Made by a program: the position numbers and the translations under genes. Source: an uncultured Prevotella sp. (lineage in GTDB: Bacteria > Bacteroidota > Bacteroidia > Bacteroidales > Bacteroidaceae). From it: a DNA stretch of 64,000 bases. Below, one piece after another: positions 25,380-35,122 of this stretch. The stretch lies in contig CAAGPV010000049.1 of NCBI GenBank assembly GCA_900771975.1, forward strand, positions 1 through 64,000, given 5' to 3'. The notes under the pieces were generated by a model, which did no database searches, was not told where the DNA came from, and saw nothing but the letters and a program-made list of their open reading frames with translations. Every line of letters begins with the position of its first letter. Position 1 is the stretch's first letter.

Positions 25380-28300
25380 TCAAGGTCTATTTTCGTTCTT
25401 TTTAACATATTGAGAGGGAGGCATTCCATACATCTCGCTAAAATACTTCGAGAAATAACGTGGGTTGTTAAACCCAACCCTATAAGCAACCTCGCCAACA
25501 CTCAACTGCCCACTTATCAACAATTGCTCAGCATGTTGCAAACGAATTTGACGAATAAACTCAGAAGGGGTGCTACCCGTAAGCGATACCAAACGGCGAT
25601 AAAGTTGCACTCGTGACACATTCAAGTTCTCAGCCATTACCTCAACCGTTATATCTGTATCAGCCAAATGATCCTCTACATATTTCGTTGCCTCTTTAAC
25701 GAATTGTTCATCCAAAGGCGTTATTTCCACAGGTGTTAATACCGGTTTTATCAAAGGTTTCTCTCCAATTGATATTCCCTTATGCCATTTCAGCAGATTT
25801 TCTATGCGCAAAAACAGAATTTCAAGGTTGAATGGCTTTGTTAGGTAGTCATCTGCACCTAAGGTCATTCCTTCTATTTTTTGGGTGTCAGCCAAACGGG
25901 CTGTAATCATCACAAAAGGAATGCCAGAAGTAGCTGGATTACCCTTTATGCGTTTACAGAATTCATTGCCATCCATACGCGGCATCATTACATCAGACAA
26001 TATTATATCCGGTTCTCGTTCTGCTACTTGTTCACATCCTTCTTGTCCGTCATGGGCAATACGCACTCGATAACGTTCGGAAAGGACCTCTGTCATAAAC
26101 AATAAAAAGTCTTCAGAATCGTCCACTAACAACACTTCTGGTTTTTTTGAGGAGGCATTCTTTGTAGCTTCAGCCTTTTTGTCGGTTATCCCCATTTCGT
26201 CTGTAAACGCTAAAGAATCCATCTCGGAATGTAAAGGACGTAAAGAAGCATCATAACGAACTGGTAAATTGACAGAGAAAACAGTTCCTCCACCCGGATT
26301 GTCGGCAACAGTTACCTTTCCGTCATGCATTAAAACAAAATCGTGGACCAAACTTAGCCCGACGCCGCTTCCGCCAAAGGGGGTGGAACGGTGATTGGAC
26401 GCTTGATAAAATGGGGCAAAAATATTTTTCTTATCTTTGTCAGGAATACCTGCTCCCGTGTCTGCCACATCTATACACAACGCATCTTCATTATGAAAAT
26501 GTTTCTTCTTGATATACATTCTGACTTTAACCTGTCCATTTTGCGGAGTATATTTGAAAGCATTGCTCAAAAGGTTGTCAACTATCTTTTGCAACTTATC
26601 TGGGTCAAAGGACATCGGAAGATTTTCCACTTCTGTCTCAAATATTAAAGAAATGTTGCGGGAAGAAAAGTCTTTAAATCCTTTTACTATGTTATGAACA
26701 AATTTTATGACATCTCCCGTCACCAATTCCAAGACCTGTTTATGGCTATCCATCTTGCGAAAGTCCAACAACTGGTTGACAAGTTCCAACAAACGTTTCG
26801 CATTCCTATAAACAAGCGACAATCGTTCCTTCTTTTTTTTATCACTTTCGTTCTTGATCATTGTCTCTAATGGAGAAACTATCAATGCCAAAGGTGTTCT
26901 AAACTCATGACTCACATTAGTAAAGAAGTTTAACTTTAAATTGTCAAGCTCACGATTTTGCTTTTCCTGTTGACGCAATAGGAACCATTTTCGTCCATAA
27001 TAAAAGGAAAAAGCCAAGGCAAAGCAATAGCACAACAAAGCCCACCATGTAAGGTATAAAGGCGGTGCTATATGAATTTTCAAACTGCTTATATCATTAC
27101 TGATAACACCATTTCGCGAAACAACTCTAACTTCAAGCGTATAAGTCCCAGGTGACAAGTTGGTAAATGTAACTGCGGGATGGTCTTGCTGGGTCATCAG
27201 CCACTTTTTAGAAAACCCCTTAAGATGATAATAGAAACGGGATGTTGACGGAAGAGTCACATCATTACTTGCCAAAAGAATGGTGAAAGCTTTGTCTGCG
27301 CTCTTTAAATGAAGCGAATGGCTTTCGTTCATTGACTGCTCCAACACTACACGCCCATTGAATTTTTCTCCTACAGATATTTCATGATCGAAAAGCAAAA
27401 GGCCTGAAAAGAGAGCCTTCTGATGGCTTATTGTAGATTTGAATTTATGGGGCGGAATTATATTAATGCCATCTTGCCCACCAACAACAACATTACCATT
27501 ATGATCTACAAGAATGCTTCGAAAATTAAACTGGCGTTTTTGCAATCCATCATATTCATTAAAACTCTCTGTAAAATACTCCCATCCGTCTCTTCCTCGA
27601 TTAATGTACAATCTCGACACGCCATGGTCGCTCCCCAACCAAATATTATGATCTCTATCTTCTATAACAGAACATGCCACTGAACCCGTTGTCCCATTTT
27701 GATAGTCAAGTACTGTCATTTGTTTTGTACGGGGGTCGTAAGCACTTACCCCAGAACTTGTAGCAGCCCAAATAATACCACGTGAATCTTCAAAGATTTG
27801 ATTAAAGGAAGGGCTTGGAAACCTCTTACCGCTTTTTTTCTCATTATAATTTACTATTTTGTGACGCTTAAGGTCTAAAACAGAATAGTTGACAGAGTGG
27901 CCTACCAACAATCGGCCGTCTCTCGACAAAGCCAAAGAGCTGATAAAATTAGACGTTATGACAGAATTTTCCATATTGTAATTCTCGAATACACCTGTTG
28001 CAGGATTGAAAATTTGAACTCCAGCACCAAGCGTACCCAACGCAAGACGATGATCGGGCGTGGCCAGCAATGCCCATATATCATCACTTTTCAGACCCAT
28101 ATTTTCCGCTGCTCTATATGATTTCCAACGTCCATCCTTATAACACGTTAATCCTCCATTATACGAACCGAACCAAAGACTACCATCAGGCATAACCGTG
28201 GAACTTACAACAATATCTGTTCCCAAGCCCGTTTCTCTCTTGGAAAATGTGCGTATGAAGCCCGTATAAGGATTATATTGTATAATTCCTTTATCATTTG

Positions 28301-29426
28301 TTCCACACCAATAGTTACCTTTCCTGTCTTCAACTATCGTACAAATATCCCCCAAGGGAATTGTTGCATACTTATAGGCATTTGGCGAATAGTAAGACAA
28401 GCCATTTTTGTATGTACCTATCCACAAGTCACCCGACGAATCCAAATAAAGACTTTGTATGGTGTTGCCTGAAATGGATGTAGGATTGCTGGAATCATAC
28501 AAATACTGATGTACGCTACGGTCTTTCCAATTGAGCAGAACCAAGCCTTGATGGTCAGTACCTATCCATAAACGACCCTGAAAATCTTCCTCAAATGCTT
28601 TAGGGAGAAGTTTGCTTTCGGGTATTCCTGAATAGTTTTGAGCTAAGAGATATTGCCGCAGATCAGTAAACCACTTTTTCAATATTTGATTATAAATCCA
28701 TATCTGTCCATTGGCCATCACCCAATAATTATTCAATCTGGAAACATAGATCTTGTAATCTTCCTTCGTCTGCTTTTGTCTATGTCGTGGAATAAATGTG
28801 GAAATCCAATCCACCCGTTTTTCACTTGGAATAATACTTACCAATATTCCGTTGTCATAAGTCAGAATGATGGACTTGCCATATTCTGAAATAGAAGTCA
28901 CTGTTCCTCTTGGCAATTGTTTTCCAAAAGTAAACAAATAGGGCTTATGCTTGTTGTCGATAAAATAAATACCAACACCATCAGACGAAACAATCCAGTT
29001 TTTGTGCTTATCAATAAATATGAAATTAATAGTTCCTCTTAGACCATAACGATGGTTGAAAGTCTCTGGGTCGAAATCAAAGGACTCGGTAAAAGGATCA
29101 TAAAGCGAATAACCTCGTGGTGACTTAATAAGCAACTTATGGTTGTAGGTTTCCTGAATGTCAGAAATCCAATTGTCAGGAAGGGATTTTTTATCTGTCG
29201 ATTGGTAATAGAACGACTTAAACCTATAGCCATCATAACGATCCAAGCCAGATTGTGTACCCAACCATACAAAGCCACGAGAATCTTTAAATATTACATT
29301 AATCTGAGAATTACTCAATCCGTTATGGATTCCTATATGACGGAACTCAATAACTGGCTCGGTGCTATTCAAGCACATCGTAGCTAAACAAAAAAACACT
29401 AAGCAAAAGAAACGTAATTTCATCAA
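25380..29426 (-). CDS. Hybrid two-component system regulator (HTCS)
   Basis: A 1348-residue one-protein signalling system that usually senses an oligosaccharide in the periplasm. Order: signal peptide (1-20), two seven-bladed propellers built of Reg_prop repeats (GFVWLGTQSGLDRYDG-like units, about 25-660), Y_Y_Y domain (about 705-785), TM helix (790-810), HisKA with His840 in NVSHEFRTP, HATPase with NLLSNAFKYT and GVGLSLV, receiver with Asp1145 in SDVMMP, and an AraC-type HTH (1250-1345). It lies 115 bases upstream of the glycosidase genes and most likely activates them. The ligand is not visible from sequence; xylogluco-oligosaccharide is inferred from context. Confidence 0.93.
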   Translation of the reverse strand: MMKLRFFCLVFFCLATMCLNSTEPVIEFRHIGIHNGLSNSQINVIFKDSRGFVWLGTQSGLDRYDGYRFKSFYYQSTDKKSLPDNWISDIQETYNHKLLIKSPRGYSLYDPFTESFDFDPETFNHRYGLRGTINFIFIDKHKNWIVSSDGVGIYFIDNKHKPYLFTFGKQLPRGTVTSISEYGKSIILTYDNGILVSIIPSEKRVDWISTFIPRHRQKQTKEDYKIYVSRLNNYWVMANGQIWIYNQILKKWFTDLRQYLLAQNYSGIPESKLLPKAFEEDFQGRLWIGTDHQGLVLLNWKDRSVHQYLYDSSNPTSISGNTIQSLYLDSSGDLWIGTYKNGLSYYSPNAYKYATIPLGDICTIVEDRKGNYWCGTNDKGIIQYNPYTGFIRTFSKRETGLGTDIVVSSTVMPDGSLWFGSYNGGLTCYKDGRWKSYRAAENMGLKSDDIWALLATPDHRLALGTLGAGVQIFNPATGVFENYNMENSVITSNFISSLALSRDGRLLVGHSVNYSVLDLKRHKIVNYNEKKSGKRFPSPSFNQIFEDSRGIIWAATSSGVSAYDPRTKQMTVLDYQNGTTGSVACSVIEDRDHNIWLGSDHGVSRLYINRGRDGWEYFTESFNEYDGLQKRQFNFRSILVDHNGNVVVGGQDGINIIPPHKFKSTISHQKALFSGLLLFDHEISVGEKFNGRVVLEQSMNESHSLHLKSADKAFTILLASNDVTLPSTSRFYYHLKGFSKKWLMTQQDHPAVTFTNLSPGTYTLEVRVVSRNGVISNDISSLKIHIAPPLYLTWWALLCYCFALAFSFYYGRKWFLLRQQEKQNRELDNLKLNFFTNVSHEFRTPLALIVSPLETMIKNESDKKKKERLSLVYRNAKRLLELVNQLLDFRKMDSHKQVLELVTGDVIKFVHNIVKGFKDFSSRNISLIFETEVENLPMSFDPDKLQKIVDNLLSNAFKYTPQNGQVKVRMYIKKKHFHNEDALCIDVADTGAGIPDKDKKNIFAPFYQASNHRSTPFGGSGVGLSLVHDFVLMHDGKVTVADNPGGGTVFSVNLPVRYDASLRPLHSEMDSLAFTDEMGITDKKAEATKNASSKKPEVLLVDDSEDFLLFMTEVLSERYRVRIAHDGQEGCEQVAEREPDIILSDVMMPRMDGNEFCKRIKGNPATSGIPFVMITARLADTQKIEGMTLGADDYLTKPFNLEILFLRIENLLKWHKGISIGEKPLIKPVLTPVEITPLDEQFVKEATKYVEDHLADTDITVEVMAENLNVSRVQLYRRLVSLTGSTPSEFIRQIRLQHAEQLLISGQLSVGEVAYRVGFNNPRYFSKYFSEMYGMPPSQYVKKNENRP

Positions 29427-29466
29427 AGCTCTTCACTGCTAAATACCGCCAAAGCCCTATAAAGCA

Positions 29467-30480
29467 CTAACGCTTGTCCGAACTATCGCGAATATTTAAT
29501 TTCATTGGTATTATTTCACGGTATATTTTTTTATCTCCATTTATATTGCGGAGCAACAATTCACACGCTTTCTGCCCTTGCAAATGTGCCTGATCAGCTA
29601 TTGCAGACAATTTAGGAGTAACGAAAGCTGCTGAGTCACCATCGGTAAAGCCGATAATCGATACGTCTTTAGGTATCTGTAGCCCAAGAGACTTGATGGC
29701 ATCAAACGCTGCATAGGTAATAGTATCATTAAAGGCTAAAATGGCATCTGGCCGATTGGAAGAGGTCAGCAATTCGATAGTATTCGCTCGGGCTACATCA
29801 AAATCAATCTTCCCACATACCACCAAAGACCTATCAATAGATATACGGTTTTCACGCAAAGCCTCCAAATAGCCATGTTTTCGGCGACGAACCATATCCA
29901 AATGGTTTGGGCCACCAAGAAAAGCAATGCGTCTACTACCTGTATCAATAAGGTGTTGCGTAGCTTTTTGAGCAGCAATATCACCATCTGCAACAACTTG
30001 AGAGAATAGCTCGGGAAGACATGTTCGGGCAAAGAATACCAAAGGTATTCCCATCTTGTGAATTTCCTCAAAGTGAGAATAGTCTACTGTATCTTGAGCT
30101 AAACATGCTATAATGCCTTCAACATGCAAACTTACAAAATTATCAATGGCCTTTTCCTCTAATTTGAAGCTTTCATGCGAATTACTACTAAAAACTGAAT
30201 AGCCTTGCTGGCGGGCATAATCTTCTATTCCATCAAGAACTGCTGCATAATAATGGGTTACCAAATCAGGCACAACAACACCTATAATGCGTGGAGCTTC
30301 TTTCCTCAAGCTCTGAGCAAAGGGGTTGGGACGGTAATTCAACGAACGGGCCAACGACTGTACCCTATCTTTCATTTCCTCACTAACCTCATGGCTATTG
30401 CGAAGAGCACGAGAGACGGTGGCTATACTCACACCTAACCTATCCGCCAAATCCTTAAGAGATGTCCGATGCTGCTTCAT
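29467..30480 (-). CDS. LacI-family transcriptional regulator
   Basis: A 337-residue repressor-type protein. The N-terminal HTH reads TSLKDLADRLGVSIATVSRALRN, followed by the hinge helix segment RSLNYRPNPFAQSLR and a periplasmic-binding-like effector domain (about 65-335) ending with the usual AFVTPKLSAI region. It lies 40 bases upstream of the HTCS gene on the same strand. A LacI-type operator at 30540-30553 overlaps its own -33 element, suggesting autoregulation. A sugar or sugar phosphate effector is likely; which one cannot be read from sequence. Confidence 0.92.
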   Translation of the reverse strand: MKQHRTSLKDLADRLGVSIATVSRALRNSHEVSEEMKDRVQSLARSLNYRPNPFAQSLRKEAPRIIGVVVPDLVTHYYAAVLDGIEDYARQQGYSVFSSNSHESFKLEEKAIDNFVSLHVEGIIACLAQDTVDYSHFEEIHKMGIPLVFFARTCLPELFSQVVADGDIAAQKATQHLIDTGSRRIAFLGGPNHLDMVRRRKHGYLEALRENRISIDRSLVVCGKIDFDVARANTIELLTSSNRPDAILAFNDTITYAAFDAIKSLGLQIPKDVSIIGFTDGDSAAFVTPKLSAIADQAHLQGQKACELLLRNINGDKKIYREIIPMKLNIRDSSDKR

Positions 30481-30513
30481 AATGAATAGTTGAATAGTCC
30501 ATTTAATTATTTA

Positions 30514-30545
30514 CAAAGATAATAAAAGCCTTACAACCATGCAAA
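30514..30545 (-). promoter_or_regulatory. Promoter of the LacI regulator gene
   Basis: On the minus strand TTTG (30542-30545), 20 bases, TATCTTTG (30514-30521). The -33 element lies within the LacI-type operator. Confidence 0.7.
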
Positions 30546-30553
30546 CGTTTACG
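30540..30553. promoter_or_regulatory. Candidate LacI-family operator
   Basis: TGCAAACGTTTACG has the central CG and AAACGTTT palindrome of LacI/GalR-type sites. It overlaps the -33 element of the adjacent lacI-family gene. Confidence 0.6.
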
Positions 30554-30597
30554 TGAGTTTTTTCATAAACTTTGCTACAATTGTATGATAATAGCAG

Positions 30598-30701
30598 TAC
30601 ATTTGCAATGTAAATCAGAAATGAGTAATGAATAGTTGATAATAAGTTAGTTAGAAAATCGAAGGTTCAAAGTTGTTGTGAAACAACTTTGAACCTTTTT
30701 T
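30598..30701 (+). ncRNA. Candidate small RNA with its own promoter and terminator
   Basis: A -7 element TACATTTG (30598-30605) with a TTTG 23 bases upstream is followed by about 55 bases without any usable ORF and then a perfect 16-bp hairpin (30662-30677 with 30682-30697, loop GTGA) with a six-T run. The T-run is on the plus strand, while both neighbouring genes are on the minus strand, so the terminator appears to end a plus-strand transcript of about 90 bases. The -33 spacing is poor, and the hairpin could instead serve the minus-strand thioesterase gene. Confidence 0.45.
30662..30701. terminator. Strong hairpin terminator
   Basis: A 16-bp perfect stem with a 4-base loop and TTTTTT on the plus side; on the minus side the tail is CGATTTTC. 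It can end the inositol-lipid/DUF5686/thioesterase operon and any plus-strand transcript. Confidence 0.85.
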
Positions 30702-30721
30702 AATTCCTAAGTTCCTATTTA

Positions 30722-31204
30722 TCAAAACATCAATTCTTCACCATCCAAACCACATTCGGAAAATCCCATTTCCTTAGCTTTTTCTTTTGTGAAAGTGAAA
30801 TATACGGCTTTCCCTGTCGTACAAACTTCATCTAATGAATTCATAAGCGAAACTTCTATGAAAGCTAAATTTCGTTTTGTTTCTTTAAGGTGGGCTCTTA
30901 ACGTAATCAAACTGTCTGTTGTCATTACCGGTTTGTGGAAACTAACTTCCAATTTTGTTGTTACACCAGTAGTTTGTAGCTTCCGAAACACCACCCAGGA
31001 TGCGATTTCATCTATCAACGTACTTTGTATTCCACCGTGCAAAGTATTAATCCACCCTTGAAAATGCTCCTGCGGATGCCAAAAGCAGACAACGTCTTCT
31101 CCATCTTCAAAGAATTCCATATGAACACCTATGGGATTATCGGGAGAACAACCGAAACATTTATAGCCTTCTGAGCCCAACCAGGGATTACAAATCTTTC
31201 TCAT
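30722..31204 (-). CDS. PaaI-family hotdog thioesterase
   Basis: A 160-residue single hotdog-domain protein expected to hydrolyse acyl-CoA or acyl-ACP thioesters. The core helix motif reads LHGGIQSTLIDEIASWV, the HGG(x)xxxxxD active-site pattern of the PaaI/DUF4442 group, followed by TTKLEVSFHKPV. The N-terminus has CFGCSPDNPIGVHMEF, common in Bacteroidetes members. It is the last gene of the long minus-strand operon that starts at 38333; a link with lipid metabolism would fit but is inference. Confidence 0.85.
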   Translation of the reverse strand: MRKICNPWLGSEGYKCFGCSPDNPIGVHMEFFEDGEDVVCFWHPQEHFQGWINTLHGGIQSTLIDEIASWVVFRKLQTTGVTTKLEVSFHKPVMTTDSLITLRAHLKETKRNLAFIEVSLMNSLDEVCTTGKAVYFTFTKEKAKEMGFSECGLDGEELMF

Positions 31205-31227
31205 TTTGTCTTACACCTTTTAATATA

Positions 31228-33780
31228 TTAGAAAACGACATTAAAACCAAGACGGATTCCTTGCTTACTGATTCCTGGATAATTCGTATAAGTCAATCTC
31301 CGTATATAGTCAATTTCAAGACACTTAAAAATGTTATGCACACCTAAGACAAGCTCCAAATAAGGCTGAGAGCCCATTACATAGGTTCCTTCTGGAAATT
31401 TAAAAATAATTGGGTCGTTGGCATTTTTCTCCAAGAATGGATTGTTTTTATCTGTCAAATGGCCCCACATACCCTTAAAAGCTATATACTCTCTCCATTT
31501 TAGATGCTTAAATAAGGGAATACGGTTAAAGATTTTGCCATTCATATCCCATGCAATATTAAACTGTGCATAGCGATCATTCAAAAACTCCATATCTTCC
31601 ATTAAGTTAAATGTTCCTTGATGTTCAAAAAGAGATGTGTTTACAGGGGGCATTATCAAGAGGAGATAAGGCACTTTATTCCATTCTGCTCCGGCCATGA
31701 TGCGATTATCGATAAATCCCCAACTTCCCAACCAGAAGCGTTTATAAACAGAAAACTCCGTATGGTTATATTTGAATTGTCCTCCAAGGAAGTGATTAAG
31801 ACCTAAAGTATGGGTTACTTTGAATTCCGGAGCATCGAGATTGACCTCTAAACGATATTGTTTTGTATTCACATACGATTGTCCAGGACGGAAATCCAAG
31901 CCAAAAGTCATTTGCGTAAAGCGGATTTTATCGACATTTTCCCCATTCATATGGTGGTAGCTGAGTGCTGCTGTAGGTTGATTACTCTCTCTACGCAACT
32001 CAAAAGATGTAGCAAAGCCATAATCGGTCTCCCACATATAATTTAATCGCTGCATATTATAAAAAAACATCTTGTTTACCTTTGTCGGCTTGAAGGTCAT
32101 AAAGATGTTATCTTTATTATGAATAAGATTGCGATCCGAATAAGACATTACATCATAAGTTGACTCAAATGATAGTTTCCGCATAGGAAATTCCAAAGGT
32201 TGATATTCCGGCTTATTAAACGAATAGGTCACTTTTGCATCATAATAGTTTTTGTGCGATTTCGTTCCATAAGCATAGAAACCTTCTGCAAACCAATGAG
32301 GATTAAACTTTGCTGTGGTTCTTGCACTTGCACGAAGTCGAATTCCATCAACATAATTTTTAGAAATAAACGTGTTAATAGGACCGATATCCACTTTACT
32401 TGGTGTTTTTTCTGAGCCTGTCTCTACAAAGTTCTCAACAAAAGCTTTTATTCCAAACAATATCCATTTGAAATTTTTTTGTTGTGTAAGCTTTTTTACA
32501 AAGCCACTCATATTCTCCTCACTCTTGGAAAGTTGTATTGTACGATGTTTTTGCCAATAGGTTTCATCGCGCATTTTGGAATTTACGTCATATTTGACTT
32601 TCGCTTTACCACGAAATTCCTTATTATTAATGGGCAAGAAACTATAATTGGAAAGATTGGTTGTCCGTACTACGATTATACGCGAAAGCATTTTATTTAT
32701 CGACAACTCTGCCATCATATTGTCTGTAGTCAACACCCACTCATCGTTAGCAAGCTTTGTATATCCCAATTCTATTTTCATAGATTTTACAAAGTTGACA
32801 CCTGTATTGGCAGGTAATTGCATATCACATTTTTTTACATGCAGACTGCTATCAGCCAGCACATACAGTTCACCACGAAATCCAAAGTCTTGTTGGTTAG
32901 ATGGCATAAACTGCAACCGGATGCACTTGTCTTTATCCACATAAACAGTATCATCTATATAGAAGTGATAAAACGATATTGCAGTCGAACCAATAGGGCT
33001 TGGAAAACGATTCTGCAAAATAGCTATCTGATCATCATACAAATCGATATCCTTAAACAAGTCTTTTAATACCGTATTAATGGTTCCACCAGTCTGAATG
33101 AGTTTACTAACGCCCTGCGTGCTTTGTGCATGAATGATGTCCTTTTCTTCTCTCGGTGATTTGCGATAAATATGTTGAGTAACCGTTTCATCGATAGAAA
33201 CTGGCAAAATCAACTTGTTGTTAAACGGACAAAGTTCAACTTGGTTTGTTAGCCAAGGCTTCTTCTTAAACATATCTCCTTCCAAGTCTTCTGGAGTGAT
33301 GTCATTTAAGCCCAAAATAAGTTTTTGATATTTGTCAAACTGATAATAATCATTGTTTTCCAAGTTTGTTTTTTTCTTGGCTGCAATAACTCGTTGCATC
33401 AATTCAACTGCAGGATTATCTTTACGCGTATATTTGTATTTGCGTTTAGCCTTTACCACCACTTCACCCAATCGCCGTGCATCCGTCAAGAGAACGACAT
33501 TCATACTATCTGGTGTATTGGCATCAATTCTTATTTTTCGAGGTTTATAACCCACCGCACTCACTGTTAGGGTTGACCCTTCAATACGTTTAACCTCTAG
33601 TTGTCCTGAATCATCTGCTATAGCCGCTACTTTTTCCTTTCCGTATACGGCTGTGGCATTCGAGATGCTATCTCCCGATTGCGCTTCCACTATGACTAAA
33701 TGAATATTCTGGGCATGGGTACATAAAACCCATGTCCAGAACATCATAAAGCATAAAAATACTTTAATCGATTTCTTCAT
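31228..33780 (-). CDS. DUF5686 outer-membrane protein with carboxypeptidase-like regulatory domain
   Basis: An 850-residue protein with signal peptide (MKKSIKVFLCFMMFWTWVLC..., cleavage near 24). An N-terminal CarboxypepD_reg-like domain (about 25-105) is followed by the DUF5686 region and a C-terminal series of alternating strands ending in GISKQGIRLGFNVVF, which suggests an outer-membrane beta-barrel. The function is unknown. Of three in-frame ATGs I use 33780, which gives a clean signal peptide and overlaps the inositol-phosphate synthase gene by only 17 bases; the others (33789, 33813) prepend charged residues. Confidence 0.85.
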   Translation of the reverse strand: MKKSIKVFLCFMMFWTWVLCTHAQNIHLVIVEAQSGDSISNATAVYGKEKVAAIADDSGQLEVKRIEGSTLTVSAVGYKPRKIRIDANTPDSMNVVLLTDARRLGEVVVKAKRKYKYTRKDNPAVELMQRVIAAKKKTNLENNDYYQFDKYQKLILGLNDITPEDLEGDMFKKKPWLTNQVELCPFNNKLILPVSIDETVTQHIYRKSPREEKDIIHAQSTQGVSKLIQTGGTINTVLKDLFKDIDLYDDQIAILQNRFPSPIGSTAISFYHFYIDDTVYVDKDKCIRLQFMPSNQQDFGFRGELYVLADSSLHVKKCDMQLPANTGVNFVKSMKIELGYTKLANDEWVLTTDNMMAELSINKMLSRIIVVRTTNLSNYSFLPINNKEFRGKAKVKYDVNSKMRDETYWQKHRTIQLSKSEENMSGFVKKLTQQKNFKWILFGIKAFVENFVETGSEKTPSKVDIGPINTFISKNYVDGIRLRASARTTAKFNPHWFAEGFYAYGTKSHKNYYDAKVTYSFNKPEYQPLEFPMRKLSFESTYDVMSYSDRNLIHNKDNIFMTFKPTKVNKMFFYNMQRLNYMWETDYGFATSFELRRESNQPTAALSYHHMNGENVDKIRFTQMTFGLDFRPGQSYVNTKQYRLEVNLDAPEFKVTHTLGLNHFLGGQFKYNHTEFSVYKRFWLGSWGFIDNRIMAGAEWNKVPYLLLIMPPVNTSLFEHQGTFNLMEDMEFLNDRYAQFNIAWDMNGKIFNRIPLFKHLKWREYIAFKGMWGHLTDKNNPFLEKNANDPIIFKFPEGTYVMGSQPYLELVLGVHNIFKCLEIDYIRRLTYTNYPGISKQGIRLGFNVVF

Positions 33781-35071
33781 CAGCTTCATAACCGCCCATT
33801 TCGCGGATTGCATTCTTCAGCATTGTATATTGCTGGAATAGATTGTTGACTGCTTCCTCACCCTTAGTATAGTCATGCATTGGGCTTTTTAGGAAGAAGC
33901 TCAAGAATCGTTGGATACCATAGCGTCCTGCTCGTGCTGCGAGATCCGACAATAAAGTCAAGTCAAGCAACAATGGCGCAGCTAAAATAGAATCCCTGCA
34001 AAGGAAGTTAATTTTAATTTGCATAGGATAACCCATCCATCCAAAGATATCTATATTATCCCATCCTTCTTTGTTGTCATTACGAGGAGGATAGTAATTA
34101 ATACGAACCTTATGATAGATATTTCCATAGAGATCGGGTTGGTTATCTTTCTTCAAAATAGTTTCGAGTGTAGAGAGTTTGCTTACCTCTTTAGTATGGA
34201 AGTTTGCCGGCTCATCAAGTACCAAACCATCGCGATTGCCTAAAATGTTTGTTGAGAACCAGCCATTCAGGCCCAGACAACGTGTACCAATAATTGGAGC
34301 AAATCCACTCTTAACGAGAGTTTGACCTGTTTTAAAATCTTTACCTGCGATCGGCATCTTGGTCTTCTCGGCCATTTCCCACATAGCAGGAATATCAACC
34401 GTTGTATTAGGTGCACCCATAATGAAAGGTGCCCCTTCTGCCAATGCAGCATAGGCATAGCACATGGAAGGTGCAATATGTTCGCGGTCGTCAGCCTTCA
34501 TCGCGGCTTCGAGAGAAGCGAGTGTTCCGTGGGTTTTCTCATCAAATGGTACATATATTTCTGTTGAAGCAGCCCAAATAACAACAATACGGTCGCATTT
34601 GTTAGTCTCCTTGAAGTTACGAATATCTTGACGTAAAGCCTCCACCATGTCCCAGCGAGTCTTAACATCTTTTACATTATCTCCATCAAGACGCTTTGCA
34701 TAATTCTTATCAAAAGCGGCCTTCATTGGCTTGATTGCCTCAAGTTCATCCCGAACAGGCTCTATATCTTTTGCTTTTAACACTTCGGCATAGACAGCTG
34801 CCTGATAAGCATTTTGTGGATAAACATCCCACGATCCAAATACGATATCATCGAGTTTTGCCAATGGGACAATATCACCATAGTGGAGATACTTTTTGTC
34901 ATCGCCTTTACCTACACGAATTTTGTCATATTGGGTCATTGAACCGATAGGTTTAGCAAGTCCTTTGCGTGCCATAAGCACACCTGTCATAAATGTTGTG
35001 GCGACAGCACCACAACCTACAACCATGATACCTAATTTACCATTAGCTGGTTTTACATTTGTTTGTTCCAT
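33764..35071 (-). CDS. ino1: myo-Inositol-1(3)-phosphate synthase
   Basis: Converts glucose-6-phosphate to inositol-3-phosphate (NAD-dependent isomerisation), the entry to inositol lipids. The 435-residue protein shows the Rossmann motif VVGCGAVATTFMTG (16-29), the SMTQYDKIR segment, VVIWAASTEIYVPF in place of the usual NWASTE(R)F, the catalytic-lysine region AGKDFKTGQT, LGLNGWFSTNILGN-(G)-D and the C-terminal catalytic lysine region. It lies 51 bases downstream of the HAD gene in an operon with CDP-alcohol phosphatidyltransferase and nucleotidyltransferase genes, a context pointing to inositol phospho- or sphingolipids. In Bacteroides thetaiotaomicron the homolog starts the characterised inositol-lipid pathway. 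Confidence 0.93.
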   Translation of the reverse strand: MEQTNVKPANGKLGIMVVGCGAVATTFMTGVLMARKGLAKPIGSMTQYDKIRVGKGDDKKYLHYGDIVPLAKLDDIVFGSWDVYPQNAYQAAVYAEVLKAKDIEPVRDELEAIKPMKAAFDKNYAKRLDGDNVKDVKTRWDMVEALRQDIRNFKETNKCDRIVVIWAASTEIYVPFDEKTHGTLASLEAAMKADDREHIAPSMCYAYAALAEGAPFIMGAPNTTVDIPAMWEMAEKTKMPIAGKDFKTGQTLVKSGFAPIIGTRCLGLNGWFSTNILGNRDGLVLDEPANFHTKEVSKLSTLETILKKDNQPDLYGNIYHKVRINYYPPRNDNKEGWDNIDIFGWMGYPMQIKINFLCRDSILAAPLLLDLTLLSDLAARAGRYGIQRFLSFFLKSPMHDYTKGEEAVNNLFQQYTMLKNAIREMGGYEADEEID

Positions 35072-35122
35072 TTTGTTATATTTTATCTATATTAGTTATA
35101 ACGTTAAATAACTTCTTTTATT

